From Butyrivibrio sp. (GTDB lineage: Bacteria; Bacillota; Clostridia; Lachnospirales; Lachnospiraceae), in contig SVGB01000013.1 of assembly GCA_015056565.1 (NCBI GenBank), forward strand, positions 1-64,000: a stretch of DNA of 64,000 bases. The letters are read 5' to 3'. This document shows positions 52,930 to 62,656 of the stretch, one piece after another. The notes under the pieces are model-generated. The model had not been told where the DNA came from. It did no database searches and saw only the letters and a program-made list of their open reading frames with translations. Numbering within the stretch: position 1 is the stretch's first letter; the number at the start of each line of letters is the position of its first letter. The translations under genes were made by a program, and so were the position numbers.

Positions 52930-54211
52930 AATAGCAGTTATCGGCTGCGGCGCAGCTGGTATGATGGCGGCGCTTGCTGCTGCAGAGGGCAGCGGGAGCG
53001 TCACTATTTTTGAAAAGAATGAAAAGCCCGGGAAAAAGATCTACATAACAGGAAAGGGTCGCTGCAATGTGACCAACGCCTGTGACGTCACAGATTATTT
53101 TGACCATGTGATACGAAACTCCAGGTTTTTGTTCAGTGCGATCTACAGCTATGACAACAGGCAGGTCATGAACTTTTTTGAAAAGAACGGCTGTCATTTA
53201 AAGATTGAGAGAGGGGACAGGGTATTTCCTGTTTCTGACCACTCATCTGATATTATAAAAACCCTGTATGACGCAGTAAAAAAAGCAGGTGTTTCCGTTT
53301 TGCTCAACACAGAAGTTCACTCGGTAGAAGCTTCAGCTGGCAGAGTATCAGCTGTTACCTATTCAAGTGGCGATGAGCCAATAACAAGGGAAGAGTTTGA
53401 CAAGGTGATAATCTGCACAGGAGGAATGTCCTATCCATCAACTGGTTCAACAGGAGATGGCTACAGATTTGCCAAGTCTCTTGGGCACGAGGTCGTCTCT
53501 GCCCGCCCATCACTTGTGCCCTTTGAAATAGAGGAAGAGTGGTGCCAAAGGCTCCAGGGACTATCCCTCAGAAACATAAGTTTACGGATGTATCAGTACA
53601 AGGACGATGTTGAGATGGCATCTGCAAACGATCCTGCCAAAAAGAAAAAGAGACCAGACTATGAGGGATTTGGCGAGATGCTGTTTACCCATTTTGGAGT
53701 GAGCGGACCAATAGTCCTTACAGCCAGCTGTCACTATGAAAAAGAAAAAAGAGCAAGGCTCCTGCTTGACCTTAAGCCGGCACTTACAACAGAGCAGCTT
53801 GATAAGAGGATACTCAGGGACTTTGATGATGCCCCTAACAAGCAGTTTAAAAATGTGATAACATCTCTTTTCCCGTCAAAGCTTGTTCCTGTAATGGTGG
53901 AACTATCAGGAATTGACGGTGAAAAAAGTGTAAACAGCATAACAAGAGAAGAGAGAATGGCCTTTGTTAACCTTATAAAAAACGTTCCTATGACTGTTAA
54001 GGGGACAAGGGGCTTTAATGAGGCTATAATAACCAGAGGCGGTATCAAGGTAAAAGAAATCGATCCCTCAACTATGGAGTCCAAGCTGATCTCAGGTCTT
54101 TACTTCGCAGGAGAAGTGATCGATGTGGATACTGAAACTGGCGGATTCAACCTGCAGGTAGCCTGGTCAACAGGACATCTTGCAGGAAGTAGCGCAGCGG
54201 CGCAGGAGTAA
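52922..54211 (+). CDS. BaiN/RdsA-type NAD(P)/FAD-dependent oxidoreductase
   Basis: The 429-residue flavoprotein belongs to the HI0933/YhiN family. It has an N-terminal FAD motif GCGAAGMMAALAAAE, GKKIYITGKGRCNVTN, GGMSYPSTGSTGDGY and the C-terminal YFAGEVIDVDTETGGFNLQ. BaiN reduces bile-acid intermediates, but most relatives, found in cmk-linked clusters, have unknown function. The start at 52922 follows GAGGAAG. It overlaps rpiR by 8 bp and precedes cmk by 21 bp, the usual clostridial order. Confidence 0.92.
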   Translation: MNKIAVIGCGAAGMMAALAAAEGSGSVTIFEKNEKPGKKIYITGKGRCNVTNACDVTDYFDHVIRNSRFLFSAIYSYDNRQVMNFFEKNGCHLKIERGDRVFPVSDHSSDIIKTLYDAVKKAGVSVLLNTEVHSVEASAGRVSAVTYSSGDEPITREEFDKVIICTGGMSYPSTGSTGDGYRFAKSLGHEVVSARPSLVPFEIEEEWCQRLQGLSLRNISLRMYQYKDDVEMASANDPAKKKKRPDYEGFGEMLFTHFGVSGPIVLTASCHYEKEKRARLLLDLKPALTTEQLDKRILRDFDDAPNKQFKNVITSLFPSKLVPVMVELSGIDGEKSVNSITREERMAFVNLIKNVPMTVKGTRGFNEAIITRGGIKVKEIDPSTMESKLISGLYFAGEVIDVDTETGGFNLQVAWSTGHLAGSSAAAQE

Positions 54212-54232
54212 TTTTTTTGGAGGATTTTTTAG

Positions 54233-54901
54233 ATGAGTAAAAGCATAGCAATAGATGGACCTGCAGGTGCAGGAAAGAGCACAATAGCCAGGAAAGTGGC
54301 TAAATCCCTTGGATTTATCTACGTGGATACAGGAGCAATGTACAGAGCAATGGCCCTTTATATGATAAAGAAGGGCGTTGATGCATCAGATGCAGATAAG
54401 ATAAGTGCAACCTGCACATCAGCAGATATCACCATCAGACATGAAAACGGTGAACAGGTTGTGTACCTTAACGGTGAGAATGTTAATGGCCTTATCAGGA
54501 CTGAAGAAGTTGGCAACATGGCTTCTGCCAGCAGTGTAAATGGCGACGTTCGCAGAAAACTTGTGGAGCTTCAGCAGAAGATGGCCAAAACTACAGATGT
54601 GGTAATGGATGGTCGTGATATCGGAACTGTCGTACTTCCTGATGCAAACCTCAAGGTGTACCTTACAGCCAGCTCCAGAGTCCGGGCAGAGCGTCGCTAC
54701 AAAGAGCTGATCGCCAAGGGAACTGAGTGCAACATCGATGATATTGAAAAGGATATCATCGACAGGGACTACCGCGACATGCACAGAGAAAACTCACCAT
54801 TAAAACAGGCTGAGGATGCGGTACTGCTTGATTCATCAGATATGACCATCGACGAGGTGGCAGAAAAGATACTGGATCTGTATAAGTCTAAGAATGGCTG
54901 A
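54233..54901 (+). CDS. cmk: Cytidylate kinase
   Basis: The 222-residue enzyme phosphorylates CMP and dCMP. Motifs: IDGPAGAGKSTIARKVA, YVDTGAMYRAMAL, VMDGRDIGTVVLPDA and RDYRDMHRENSPL. GGAGG precedes the start. It is followed by ispH and the S1-protein gene, the order known from many clostridia. Confidence 0.96.
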   Translation: MSKSIAIDGPAGAGKSTIARKVAKSLGFIYVDTGAMYRAMALYMIKKGVDASDADKISATCTSADITIRHENGEQVVYLNGENVNGLIRTEEVGNMASASSVNGDVRRKLVELQQKMAKTTDVVMDGRDIGTVVLPDANLKVYLTASSRVRAERRYKELIAKGTECNIDDIEKDIIDRDYRDMHRENSPLKQAEDAVLLDSSDMTIDEVAEKILDLYKSKNG

Positions 54902-54935
54902 TCATGTCTATCACAACAATCACTAAGGAGATCAT

Positions 54936-55787
54936 ATGGAAGTCGTAGTTGCTGAGCATGCTGGTTTCTGTTTTGGAGTAACAAAAGCGGTTGATACCGT
55001 GTACGAACAGATCAGCAACAAAAAAACTAATATATATACATTTGGACCCATAATCCACAATGAGATCGTGGTATCGGACCTTGAGAACAAGGGAGTAAAG
55101 GTGATCGAGGATGTAAGTGACCTTAAGGGCGTATCAGAGGGCACAGTCATCATCAGGTCCCACGGTGTTACCAAGGAAACCCACAGGGCTCTTGAAGAAA
55201 CAGGCCTTGAGATCATAGATGCCACCTGTCCTTTTGTTAAGAGGATCCACAGAATAGTGGAAGAGGAAAGCGAAAAGGGAAAGAGCATCATCGTAGTTGG
55301 CAGTAAATCTCATCCAGAGGTTGAGGGAATTGTAAGCTACGCAAATGGCCCTGTTTACGTAGTGGAGTCCCCTGAGATGGCAGAAAAATTCAGCGCTGAC
55401 AGAAACGCGGATTACACAGTGGTGTCCCAGACTACCTTTAACAAAAACAAATTTCAAGAAACCATTGAAATCTTACATAATTATGGTTACAATATTAATA
55501 TTGTGAATACTATATGCAACGCTACTGACGAAAGACAGACAGAAGCTGAGGAAATTGCATCCAGGGCTGACGTCATGATCGTTATAGGTGGTGCGCATAG
55601 CTCAAATTCAAGAAAACTCTATGAGATATGCGCTGCGAGATGTGATCGCACATATTTTATTCAGACACTTGATGACCTTAAGCTGGAGATACCAGATGGG
55701 GCCAGACTAGTGGGCATTACCGCCGGGGCTTCAACCCCAAAGAACATTATTGAGGAGGTTCAGAAACATGTCAGAACAAACTTTTGA
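54936..55787 (+). CDS. ispH: HMBPP reductase
   Basis: The 283-residue [4Fe-4S] enzyme makes isopentenyl and dimethylallyl diphosphate, the last MEP step. Cluster cysteines lie in AGFCFGVT, DATCPFVK and TICNATDERQ, and the catalytic Glu in SHPEVEGI. AAGGAG precedes the start. The S1 gene starts 20 bp before its stop. In other clostridia the two are fused into one protein. Confidence 0.97.
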   Translation: MEVVVAEHAGFCFGVTKAVDTVYEQISNKKTNIYTFGPIIHNEIVVSDLENKGVKVIEDVSDLKGVSEGTVIIRSHGVTKETHRALEETGLEIIDATCPFVKRIHRIVEEESEKGKSIIVVGSKSHPEVEGIVSYANGPVYVVESPEMAEKFSADRNADYTVVSQTTFNKNKFQETIEILHNYGYNINIVNTICNATDERQTEAEEIASRADVMIVIGGAHSSNSRKLYEICAARCDRTYFIQTLDDLKLEIPDGARLVGITAGASTPKNIIEEVQKHVRTNF

Positions 55788-56910
55788 ACAGATGCTTAAC
55801 GAATCGTTCAAAACAATTCACACAGGGGAGGTTGTTGAGGGAACTGTTATTGACGTTAAGCCTGACGAGATAATCCTTAACATTGGTTACAAGTCCGACG
55901 GTGTACTTACCAAGAACGAATACTCTAACGACAATAGTATTGACCTTACAACAGCCGTTAAGGTTGGCGATACAATGGACGTTAAGGTCCTTAAGACCAA
56001 CGATGCAGACGGCCAGGTTATTCTTTCATACAAGAGACTTGCCCTTGACAGAGGCAACAAGAGAATTGAGGAAGCCTTCAACAACAAAGAGGTACTTACA
56101 GCTAAGGTTGTTCAGGTACTTGAGGGTGGACTTACAGTAGTAGTTGATGAGGTTAGGATCTTCATCCCTGCAAGCCTTGTTTCAGACAGCTATGAGAAGG
56201 ATCTTTCCAAGTATCAGGATCAGGAAATCCAGTTCGTAGTAACTGAGTACAATCCTAAGAGACGCAGATACATCGGTAACAGACGTATGCTTGTAACAGC
56301 TGAGAAGGCTGAGGCAGCCAAGAAGCTCTTTGATACTATCAAGGCTGGCGATGTAGTAGATGGCGTAGTTAAGAACGTTACAGACTTTGGTGCTTTCATT
56401 GATCTGGGCGGTGCAGATGGACTTCTTCACATCTCAGAGATGAGCTGGGGCAGAGTTGAGAGCCCTAAGAAGGTATTCAAGATTGGCGATACAGTTAAGG
56501 TACTTGTTAAGAGTATCGACGGCAGCAAGATCGCTCTTTCAAGGAAGTTCGATAACGAGAACCCTTGGAAGGATGCTACTGAGAAGTATGCAGTAGGCAA
56601 CGTTGTTAAGGGCAAGGTTGCAAGGATGACAGACTTTGGTGCTTTCGTAGAGCTTGAGCCTGGTATCGATGCACTTCTTCATGTTTCTCAGATCGCAAAA
56701 GAGCATATTGAGAAGCCTGCTGATGTACTTAAGGTTGGCGATGAGGTTGAGGCTAAGATCGTAGACTTCAACGAAGCTGACAAGAAGATCAGTCTTTCAA
56801 TCAAGGCTATGTTTGCTCCTGAGAAGGAAGAGGAGTCAGCAGAAGAGGGCGATGTAGTATCTGTTGATATCGACAAGGTTATCGCTGAGCAGAGCGAAGA
56901 GAACGAATAA
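55768..56910 (+). CDS. rpsA: Ribosomal protein S1-like, four S1 domains
   Basis: The 380-residue protein has four S1 domains: about 17-90 (GEVVEGTVIDVKPDEIILNI), 97-165 (KEVLTAKVVQVLEGGLTVVV), 185-255 (GDVVDGVVKNVTDFGAFIDL) and 270-345 (VGNVVKGKVARMTDFGAFVE). The tail is acidic. It binds mRNA and may aid initiation, though low-GC Gram-positives depend on it less than enterics. The start at 55768 follows GGAGG at 55753-55757, inside ispH, so translation is coupled. A terminator follows. Confidence 0.93.
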   Translation: MSEQTFEQMLNESFKTIHTGEVVEGTVIDVKPDEIILNIGYKSDGVLTKNEYSNDNSIDLTTAVKVGDTMDVKVLKTNDADGQVILSYKRLALDRGNKRIEEAFNNKEVLTAKVVQVLEGGLTVVVDEVRIFIPASLVSDSYEKDLSKYQDQEIQFVVTEYNPKRRRYIGNRRMLVTAEKAEAAKKLFDTIKAGDVVDGVVKNVTDFGAFIDLGGADGLLHISEMSWGRVESPKKVFKIGDTVKVLVKSIDGSKIALSRKFDNENPWKDATEKYAVGNVVKGKVARMTDFGAFVELEPGIDALLHVSQIAKEHIEKPADVLKVGDEVEAKIVDFNEADKKISLSIKAMFAPEKEEESAEEGDVVSVDIDKVIAEQSEENE

Positions 56911-56930
56911 TTATTAAGCTTATGGCTATT

Positions 56931-56959
56931 AAGAGGCGGAACTTGTTCCGCCTCTTTTT
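56931..56959 (+). terminator. Intrinsic terminator after rpsA
   Basis: AAGAGGCGGAAC at 56931-56942 pairs with GTTCCGCCTCTT at 56945-56956 and is followed by more Ts. It ends the rpiR-to-rpsA cluster. Confidence 0.94.
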
Positions 56960-56994
56960 GTTTATAGGATAATTGTAAAAAGGAATTTGGGGAA

Positions 56995-58614
56995 ATGCTG
57001 AAAGTATTTTTGGCGGAGGACGAGTTTGTTGTCCGCGAGGGGATAAAAAACAAGATTGACTGGAACCAGAATGGATATGAGTTTTGTGGAGAAGCCGGCG
57101 ATGGGGAGCTGGCTTACTCCATGATACAAAAACTCAAACCGGATATTCTCATAACTGACATCAAGATGCCCTTTATGGATGGGCTCACCTTAAGCCGCAT
57201 GGTCAAGGCGGAATTTCCAAACACTGAGATAATTCTTTTAACAGGCTATGAAGATTTTGAGTACGCCAAGGAAGCGATAAAGATTGGTGTATCCTCTTAT
57301 CTTTCAAAGCCTATTAGTGCTGAGAATCTGCTAAAAGAGATCGGACTTGTAAAAGAGAAGCTGGAAGAGAAAAACAGAGAGCTTGAGATCAGAAAGAAAT
57401 ACGAAGAGGATATGAAGGAGAGAACTGAGCTTGATAAGCAGGACTTCTTTAAGGACCTGGTCACAGGGGGAAGAGACCTTCCATATCTCTTGAAGAGGGC
57501 AAAAGAGCTGTCTATAGACATAACAGGTCTTAGCTACAATATAATCCTTCTTAAGGTCTGGTCCATCAAGCATGAGAGCGGAGAGTTCTCAAATACTGTT
57601 GTAAAAATATCTGATCAGGTATCTAGGATTGTAGAAGACATGGGTGGTGCGATCTTTGATGTAAATCTTGATGGCAAGGCGATCCTTATTAAGGGCGATT
57701 CACAGGAAGATACAGAAGCCAAGGTTTCAGAATGTACTACCCAGATGAAAAAGCTCTTTTCCCAGTATCCAAATATCAAGTACTTCGGTGGAGTTGGTAA
57801 GGCTGTAGAGAGGATCACAGATATCCCTACCTGCTACAAGCTTGCAAGCCGCGCCTTTGCCCACCTGTACCTCACTACAGGCAATGACTTTCTCGTGGGC
57901 TCAGAAGGTCCGGTTCATGGAAAGAACGATGACATCATTCTCTCTGAGATTGATCCAAGGCACATCGACAGGCGCCATGTAAAAGAGTTTTTGAGAAGAG
58001 GAGAGGAATCTGAGGCTGAGTACTTCCTGCAGGAGTTCTTTGATGGAATGGGACAGGACGCCTTAAGGTCCAACATGCTCAGACAGTACATCGCTATGGA
58101 TGTGTATTTTTGTGTGGCTGACTTTGTGGAGAACGACCTTATCCTTGACAGAGGTAAGCTTGGAGACCAGATCCCTGCTTCTGACCTTCTTGCAGATGAG
58201 AAAAAGACCTATGACTACCTTTTAGAGATCCTTAAAAAGGCAATAGTCCTTAGAAAGGACACATCTTCAGGATCTTACCGCGATGTGGTGAAGGAAGTCA
58301 AGGCATATATTGACGACAACTTCAGTGACGATGAGCTGTCCCTTAATAAGCTGGCTGCCCACGTGAATTTTTCACCAAATCATTTGAGCGCAGTATTCAG
58401 ACAGGAGACAGGCCAGACCTTTATCAAGTATCTTACGGACTTTAGGCTTAAGAAGGCAAAAGAGCTGCTCCTTGGAACTTCAAAAAAGAGTGCAGAGATA
58501 AGCCTTCTTGTGGGCTACAAGGATCCTCACTATTTTTCATATCTGTTCAAAAAGACCCAGGGCATGACCACAACCCAGTACAGGGGCAGGTCCAAAGAGG
58601 AGGCCGCAGAATGA
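56995..58614 (+). CDS. YesN-type response regulator with AraC output
   Basis: The 539-residue protein has a receiver domain (about 1-125) with the phosphorylation site ILITDIKMPF (Asp55) and LSKP (Lys105), a long helical middle region and a C-terminal AraC HTH domain (about 435-535; LSLNKLAAHVNFSPNHLSAVFRQETGQTF). It would be phosphorylated by the kinase encoded next, whose start overlaps its stop by 4 bp. Given the CUT2 transporter beside it, it probably activates sugar uptake genes. Length is normal for YesN. Confidence 0.95.
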   Translation: MLKVFLAEDEFVVREGIKNKIDWNQNGYEFCGEAGDGELAYSMIQKLKPDILITDIKMPFMDGLTLSRMVKAEFPNTEIILLTGYEDFEYAKEAIKIGVSSYLSKPISAENLLKEIGLVKEKLEEKNRELEIRKKYEEDMKERTELDKQDFFKDLVTGGRDLPYLLKRAKELSIDITGLSYNIILLKVWSIKHESGEFSNTVVKISDQVSRIVEDMGGAIFDVNLDGKAILIKGDSQEDTEAKVSECTTQMKKLFSQYPNIKYFGGVGKAVERITDIPTCYKLASRAFAHLYLTTGNDFLVGSEGPVHGKNDDIILSEIDPRHIDRRHVKEFLRRGEESEAEYFLQEFFDGMGQDALRSNMLRQYIAMDVYFCVADFVENDLILDRGKLGDQIPASDLLADEKKTYDYLLEILKKAIVLRKDTSSGSYRDVVKEVKAYIDDNFSDDELSLNKLAAHVNFSPNHLSAVFRQETGQTFIKYLTDFRLKKAKELLLGTSKKSAEISLLVGYKDPHYFSYLFKKTQGMTTTQYRGRSKEEAAE

Positions 58615-59951
58615 GAGAGCTCTTCGGGAAAGTTAAAAATACAAATAAATCCCGCCTGGCATCTCAGATAAGGCTGTCCTACATTGTATTGCTTCTTCCT
58701 AACCTGGTGTTTATGATCTACGCCTTTTACAATCTGTACCTGATAAACGTCAGGTACAATGACATGCTAAACTCCGTGGTTGTAGCTTCTGAGTTCAGCC
58801 TGGACTTCAAGGAAGATTTCGACTATGAGACTTATCTTTTGATCGTAGGTAATGTAATGCCCGAGGATTCCAGCATCCCATCCCTCCTTGCAGATGCCAG
58901 AGGTGTAGTCAATTCCCTTAAGCTCATTACGGATACGCCAGATAACAAAAAGAGGCTGGGGAGTGCTGAGAAGTACCTTAATAACCTTGAGGGATACATT
59001 GGTAACATCATCGAGAACCTGGACTATGATAACCGCTACGAAGACAACATGCTGATCTGGGAGAATGACGTTCAGATCGTGACATCTCTTTTGCAGGAGA
59101 CCATAAACGAGTATATCTACTACGAGAACAAGCAGATCCAGACAGCCCAGGAGCAGAACAGGCAATACTACCTGGATATCATCAAGCTCCTTACTGCAAT
59201 CCTTGTGGTCACCATCATATCAATTGGTATCATCTCCATCGTTGGACCACTTATCATCACGCGTCCCATCGAGGAGCAGGTTACAAGGGAGCAGAAGCAG
59301 CTTCGAAAAGCGGAGTTTGACCTTCTCCAGGCTCAGATAAATCCCCACTTTTTGTACAACACCCTGGATGCTATTGTCTGGTCCGCAGAGGCTGGGAATG
59401 AAAAGCAGGTAGTTAAGATGGTAGGGTCACTTTCAGAGTTTTTCAGATCTTCTCTTAACAAGGGAAAAGAAATTGTGACAATCCGTGAAGAGCTGTCCCA
59501 CGTAAGGAGCTACCTTGAGATACAGCAGATAAGGTACCAGGATATCCTGGACTATGAGATAGATGTACCGGAAGAGCTGTATGTAAATGAGATCCCCAAG
59601 ATAACCGTCCAGCCGGTTGTAGAGAATGCCCTCTACCACGGGATCAAGGAAAAGAGAGGTGGAGGCAAGATCTCTGTAACGGGAAGAGAAGACGGAGCAG
59701 ACTACGTTATCATGGTTTCAGACAACGGAATCGGAATGGAACCGGACAGGCTGCAGGAAGTCAGGGATGGGCTTACGGACAGCAGTCCTGATTCAAAAAA
59801 GATCTACGGACTTTACAACGTAAACCAGAGAATAAAACTTGATTTTGGCGATGAATACGGGCTTTCCATCGATTCAGTCTACGATGAGGGAACAACAGTT
59901 ACAATCCGTCTGCCGAAAAAATCAAACGAAATCGTAAAAAAATCAAACTGA
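58611..59951 (+). CDS. YesM-type sensor histidine kinase
   Basis: The 446-residue kinase has TM1 at about 22-45, an extracellular region of about 145 residues, TM2 at about 190-217, a His_kinase domain with QAQINPHFLYNTLDAI (His246) and QPVVENALYHGI, and an ATPase domain with SDNGIGM. Only about 20 residues separate TM2 and the His box, so the HAMP domain usual in YesM is missing. The extracellular region is helical. It overlaps the regulator gene and precedes the sugar-binding lipoprotein of the ABC transporter by about 130 bp, so it may sense the sugar. Confidence 0.93.
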   Translation: MRELFGKVKNTNKSRLASQIRLSYIVLLLPNLVFMIYAFYNLYLINVRYNDMLNSVVVASEFSLDFKEDFDYETYLLIVGNVMPEDSSIPSLLADARGVVNSLKLITDTPDNKKRLGSAEKYLNNLEGYIGNIIENLDYDNRYEDNMLIWENDVQIVTSLLQETINEYIYYENKQIQTAQEQNRQYYLDIIKLLTAILVVTIISIGIISIVGPLIITRPIEEQVTREQKQLRKAEFDLLQAQINPHFLYNTLDAIVWSAEAGNEKQVVKMVGSLSEFFRSSLNKGKEIVTIREELSHVRSYLEIQQIRYQDILDYEIDVPEELYVNEIPKITVQPVVENALYHGIKEKRGGGKISVTGREDGADYVIMVSDNGIGMEPDRLQEVRDGLTDSSPDSKKIYGLYNVNQRIKLDFGDEYGLSIDSVYDEGTTVTIRLPKKSNEIVKKSN

Positions 59952-60019
59952 AGAAATAAAAGATAAAAAATCCAACTTTTTTTCATGTTTTATTTAATGG
60001 TTATTTTACTTAATTTCTC

Positions 60020-60052
60020 TAGAATAGTAATTAAGTAAGGAATGGTCCTTAC
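60020..60052 (+). promoter_or_regulatory. -10 box and palindrome ahead of the CUT2 operon
   Basis: TAGAAT at 60020-60025 is a -10 candidate; the -35 region is weak, as is common for activator-dependent promoters. Ten bases on, GTAAGGA at 60035-60041 and TCCTTAC at 60046-60052 form a perfect palindrome with an ATGG loop, either an operator or a leader hairpin. Confidence 0.4.
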
Positions 60053-60083
60053 GGATTCAAACTACTTAGGAGGAATAAGTATT

Positions 60084-61076
60084 ATGATGAAAAGAGTATT
60101 GGCAGTTCTTATGGCATCTGCAATGACACTTAGTCTTGTAGCATGTGGCAGCGCAGCACCTGCATCTTCAGGTTCAGCACCTGCATCATCTGGTGGAAAG
60201 ATCAAAGTTGGTATCATCAACAACGATCCTAACGAGTCAGGTTATCGTACAGCTAACGATGCTGACCTTAAGGCTAAGTTTACAGAGGCAAACGGCTATG
60301 AAGCTTCATTTGCTTACAGCTTAAAGAACGACGAGCAGATCCAGTACGCTCAGAACTTCATCCAGGACGAAGTTGATTATCTTCTTCTTTCAGCTGCTGA
60401 CACAGCAGGCTGGGATTCAGTTCTTAAGGATGCTCAGGCAGCAGGCGTAAAGGTTATCCTTTTCGACCGTACAATCGATGCAGATCCTTCTCTTTACGAA
60501 GCATCTATCGTATCTGACATGGCAAAAGAAGGCCAGACAGCTGTTGACTGGCTTGCAGGACAGAACCTTTCAGAGTACAACGTGATCCACATCCAGGGTG
60601 TTATGGGATCAGCTGCTCAGCAGGGAAGATCTGGCGCTCTTGATGCAAAGGTTGCTGCAGAGTCTAACTGGAACATCGTTAAGCAGCAGACAGCTGAGTG
60701 GAACGCAGAGAAGGCTCAGCAGATCGTTCAGTCAGTTATCGACGCTGGCACACCATTCAACGTAATCTATGCAGAGAACGACGATATGGCTAAGGGTGCT
60801 GTTGCAGCTCTTGACGCAGCAGGTATCTCACATGGTGTTGGCAAGGACGTAGTAGTTATGGGATTTGACTGCAACAAGTGGGCTCTTGAAGAGCTTCTTG
60901 CTCAGAACTGGAACTACGACGGACAGTGCAATCCTTTCCAGTCAAGCTACATCGATGACATCATCAAGAAGCTTGAGGCAGGCGAGACACTTTCACAGAA
61001 GACTATCATCATGGATGAGAAGGGCTTCGACGCTTCAACAATCACACAGGATGATGTAGATAACTACGGAATCTAA
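60084..61076 (+). CDS. Sugar-binding lipoprotein of a CUT2 ABC transporter
   Basis: The 330-residue protein has a lipoprotein signal with lipobox LSLVACGS and a Ser/Ala-rich linker, then a LacI-fold binding domain: KVGIINNDPNESGYRTAND, LLLSAADTAGWDSVLKDAQAAGVKVILFD, and VMGFDCNKWALEELL. The Asp/Asn/Arg-rich front resembles YtfQ (galactofuranose) type binding proteins. TAGGAGG at about 60067-60073 supports the start at 60084. A hairpin terminator follows, so binding protein is made in excess of the permease parts. The exact sugar is open. Confidence 0.92.
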   Translation: MMKRVLAVLMASAMTLSLVACGSAAPASSGSAPASSGGKIKVGIINNDPNESGYRTANDADLKAKFTEANGYEASFAYSLKNDEQIQYAQNFIQDEVDYLLLSAADTAGWDSVLKDAQAAGVKVILFDRTIDADPSLYEASIVSDMAKEGQTAVDWLAGQNLSEYNVIHIQGVMGSAAQQGRSGALDAKVAAESNWNIVKQQTAEWNAEKAQQIVQSVIDAGTPFNVIYAENDDMAKGAVAALDAAGISHGVGKDVVVMGFDCNKWALEELLAQNWNYDGQCNPFQSSYIDDIIKKLEAGETLSQKTIIMDEKGFDASTITQDDVDNYGI

Positions 61077-61091
61077 GTAAAAGTACTTTAG

Positions 61092-61123
61092 GGCGCAGCG
61101 GCGTTGACTGCTGCGCCTTTTTT
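61092..61123 (+). terminator. Attenuating terminator inside the ABC operon
   Basis: GGCGCAGC at 61092-61099 pairs with GCTGCGCC at 61110-61117, followed by six Ts. It lies between the binding protein and the ATPase gene, where partial termination would give more binding protein than membrane parts. Confidence 0.88.
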
Positions 61124-61144
61124 AAGAGAAAAGAGGACCGGCAT

Positions 61145-62653
61145 ATGAATGAAACCACAGTATTACAGATGCGTGGAATCAATAAATCATTTCCGGGCGT
61201 ACGGGCACTTCAGAATGTGGACTTTAAGCTCGAGAAGGGTGAGATCCATGCACTGATGGGAGAGAACGGCGCTGGAAAATCAACGCTTATAAAAGTTTTG
61301 ACGGGTGTATATACCAAGGATGCTGGCACCATTGAGCTGGCTGGCAGTGGGGAAGTCCAGATCCACTCACCACAGGATGCGCAGAAACTTGGAATAAGTA
61401 CTGTTTATCAGGAAATAACTCTTTGTCCAAACCTCACAGTTGCAGAGAACATGTTCATTGGCAGAGAAAAGGGAGTAGTCACCAACTGGAAAGAGATGAA
61501 TGCTGATGCAGACAAACTTCTTAAGATGCTGGATATTCCTGCAATGGCTACCCAGCAGCTGTCCAACTGCTCAATTGCGGTTCAGCAGATGGTTGCTATT
61601 GCCAGAGCTGTGGATATGGACTGCAAGGTTCTGATCCTGGATGAGCCTACATCTTCACTGGACGAACAGGAAGTTGAGAAGCTCTTTGGCCTTATGAGAG
61701 ACCTTAAGGCTATGGGCGTAGGTATCATCTTTGTAACACACTTCCTGGATCAGGTTTACGAAGTATGTGACAAGATCACTGTCCTTAGGGATGGTCAGCT
61801 TGTTGGTGAATACGAGATCAAGGATCTTCCCAGAGTACAGCTTGTTGCCAAGATGCTTGGCAAGGAAATGGATGATCTATCAGACATAAAGGGCGAAGGC
61901 GGCGGATATCACGGCGCTGACGCAGATGAGACAGTTTTTGAAGCTGAGCAGCTTCAGAGTGATGCAGGTATCAAACCTTTCAACTTCCACATCAAAAAAG
62001 GTGAAGTTAACGGCTTTACAGGACTTCTTGGATCTGGCCGAAGCGAGTGCGTAAGGGCAATCTTTGGAGCAGACAGGATCCTTGGTGGTAAGGTCAAGGT
62101 TCACGGCAAGGAAGTTAAGATCAGTAAGCCTTTAGATGCCATGAAAAATGGTATTGCATATCTGCCTGAAGACAGAAAGGTTGACGGTATCATAGGAGAC
62201 CTCTCCGTTAGAGATAACATCATCATGGCGCTTCAGGTCATGACAGGATTCTTTAAGCCATTCTCAAAGGCCAAGGCAGAGGCTTTTGCTGAGGAGTATA
62301 TCAAGAAGCTCAACATAAAGACAGCTTCATCTGAAACTCCGATAAAGTCGCTTTCTGGTGGCAATCAGCAGAAGGTAATCCTGGCAAGGTGGCTGTTAAT
62401 GCATCCTGAATATCTGATCCTTGATGAGCCTACAAGAGGTATTGACGTAGGAACCAAGGTGGATATCCAGAAGCTTGTTTTGGAGCTTGCTTCAGAGGGA
62501 ATGAGTGTGACCTTCATCTCTTCAGAGACAGATGAGATGCTAAGGACCTGCTCAAGACTTGTAGTTATGCGCGATAGGAAGGTAGTAGGGGAACTTTCCG
62601 GAGATGACCTTACTCAGAACAAGATCATGAGTACTATCGCAGGAGGAGAATAA
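61145..62653 (+). CDS. CUT2 sugar ABC transporter ATPase (two domains)
   Basis: The 502-residue protein has two ABC domains. The first has GENGAGKST (about 39-47) and a degenerate signature LSNCSIAVQQ, with Walker B VLILDEPTSSLDE; the second has a degenerate P-loop GLLGSGRSE and a full signature SLSGGNQQKVILARW with YLILDEPTRGIDVG. That asymmetry is normal for the MglA/RbsA/YtfR class. Spacing to the permease gene is 3 bp. AGAGGAC precedes the start. Confidence 0.95.
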   Translation: MNETTVLQMRGINKSFPGVRALQNVDFKLEKGEIHALMGENGAGKSTLIKVLTGVYTKDAGTIELAGSGEVQIHSPQDAQKLGISTVYQEITLCPNLTVAENMFIGREKGVVTNWKEMNADADKLLKMLDIPAMATQQLSNCSIAVQQMVAIARAVDMDCKVLILDEPTSSLDEQEVEKLFGLMRDLKAMGVGIIFVTHFLDQVYEVCDKITVLRDGQLVGEYEIKDLPRVQLVAKMLGKEMDDLSDIKGEGGGYHGADADETVFEAEQLQSDAGIKPFNFHIKKGEVNGFTGLLGSGRSECVRAIFGADRILGGKVKVHGKEVKISKPLDAMKNGIAYLPEDRKVDGIIGDLSVRDNIIMALQVMTGFFKPFSKAKAEAFAEEYIKKLNIKTASSETPIKSLSGGNQQKVILARWLLMHPEYLILDEPTRGIDVGTKVDIQKLVLELASEGMSVTFISSETDEMLRTCSRLVVMRDRKVVGELSGDDLTQNKIMSTIAGGE

Positions 62654-62656
62654 GGT

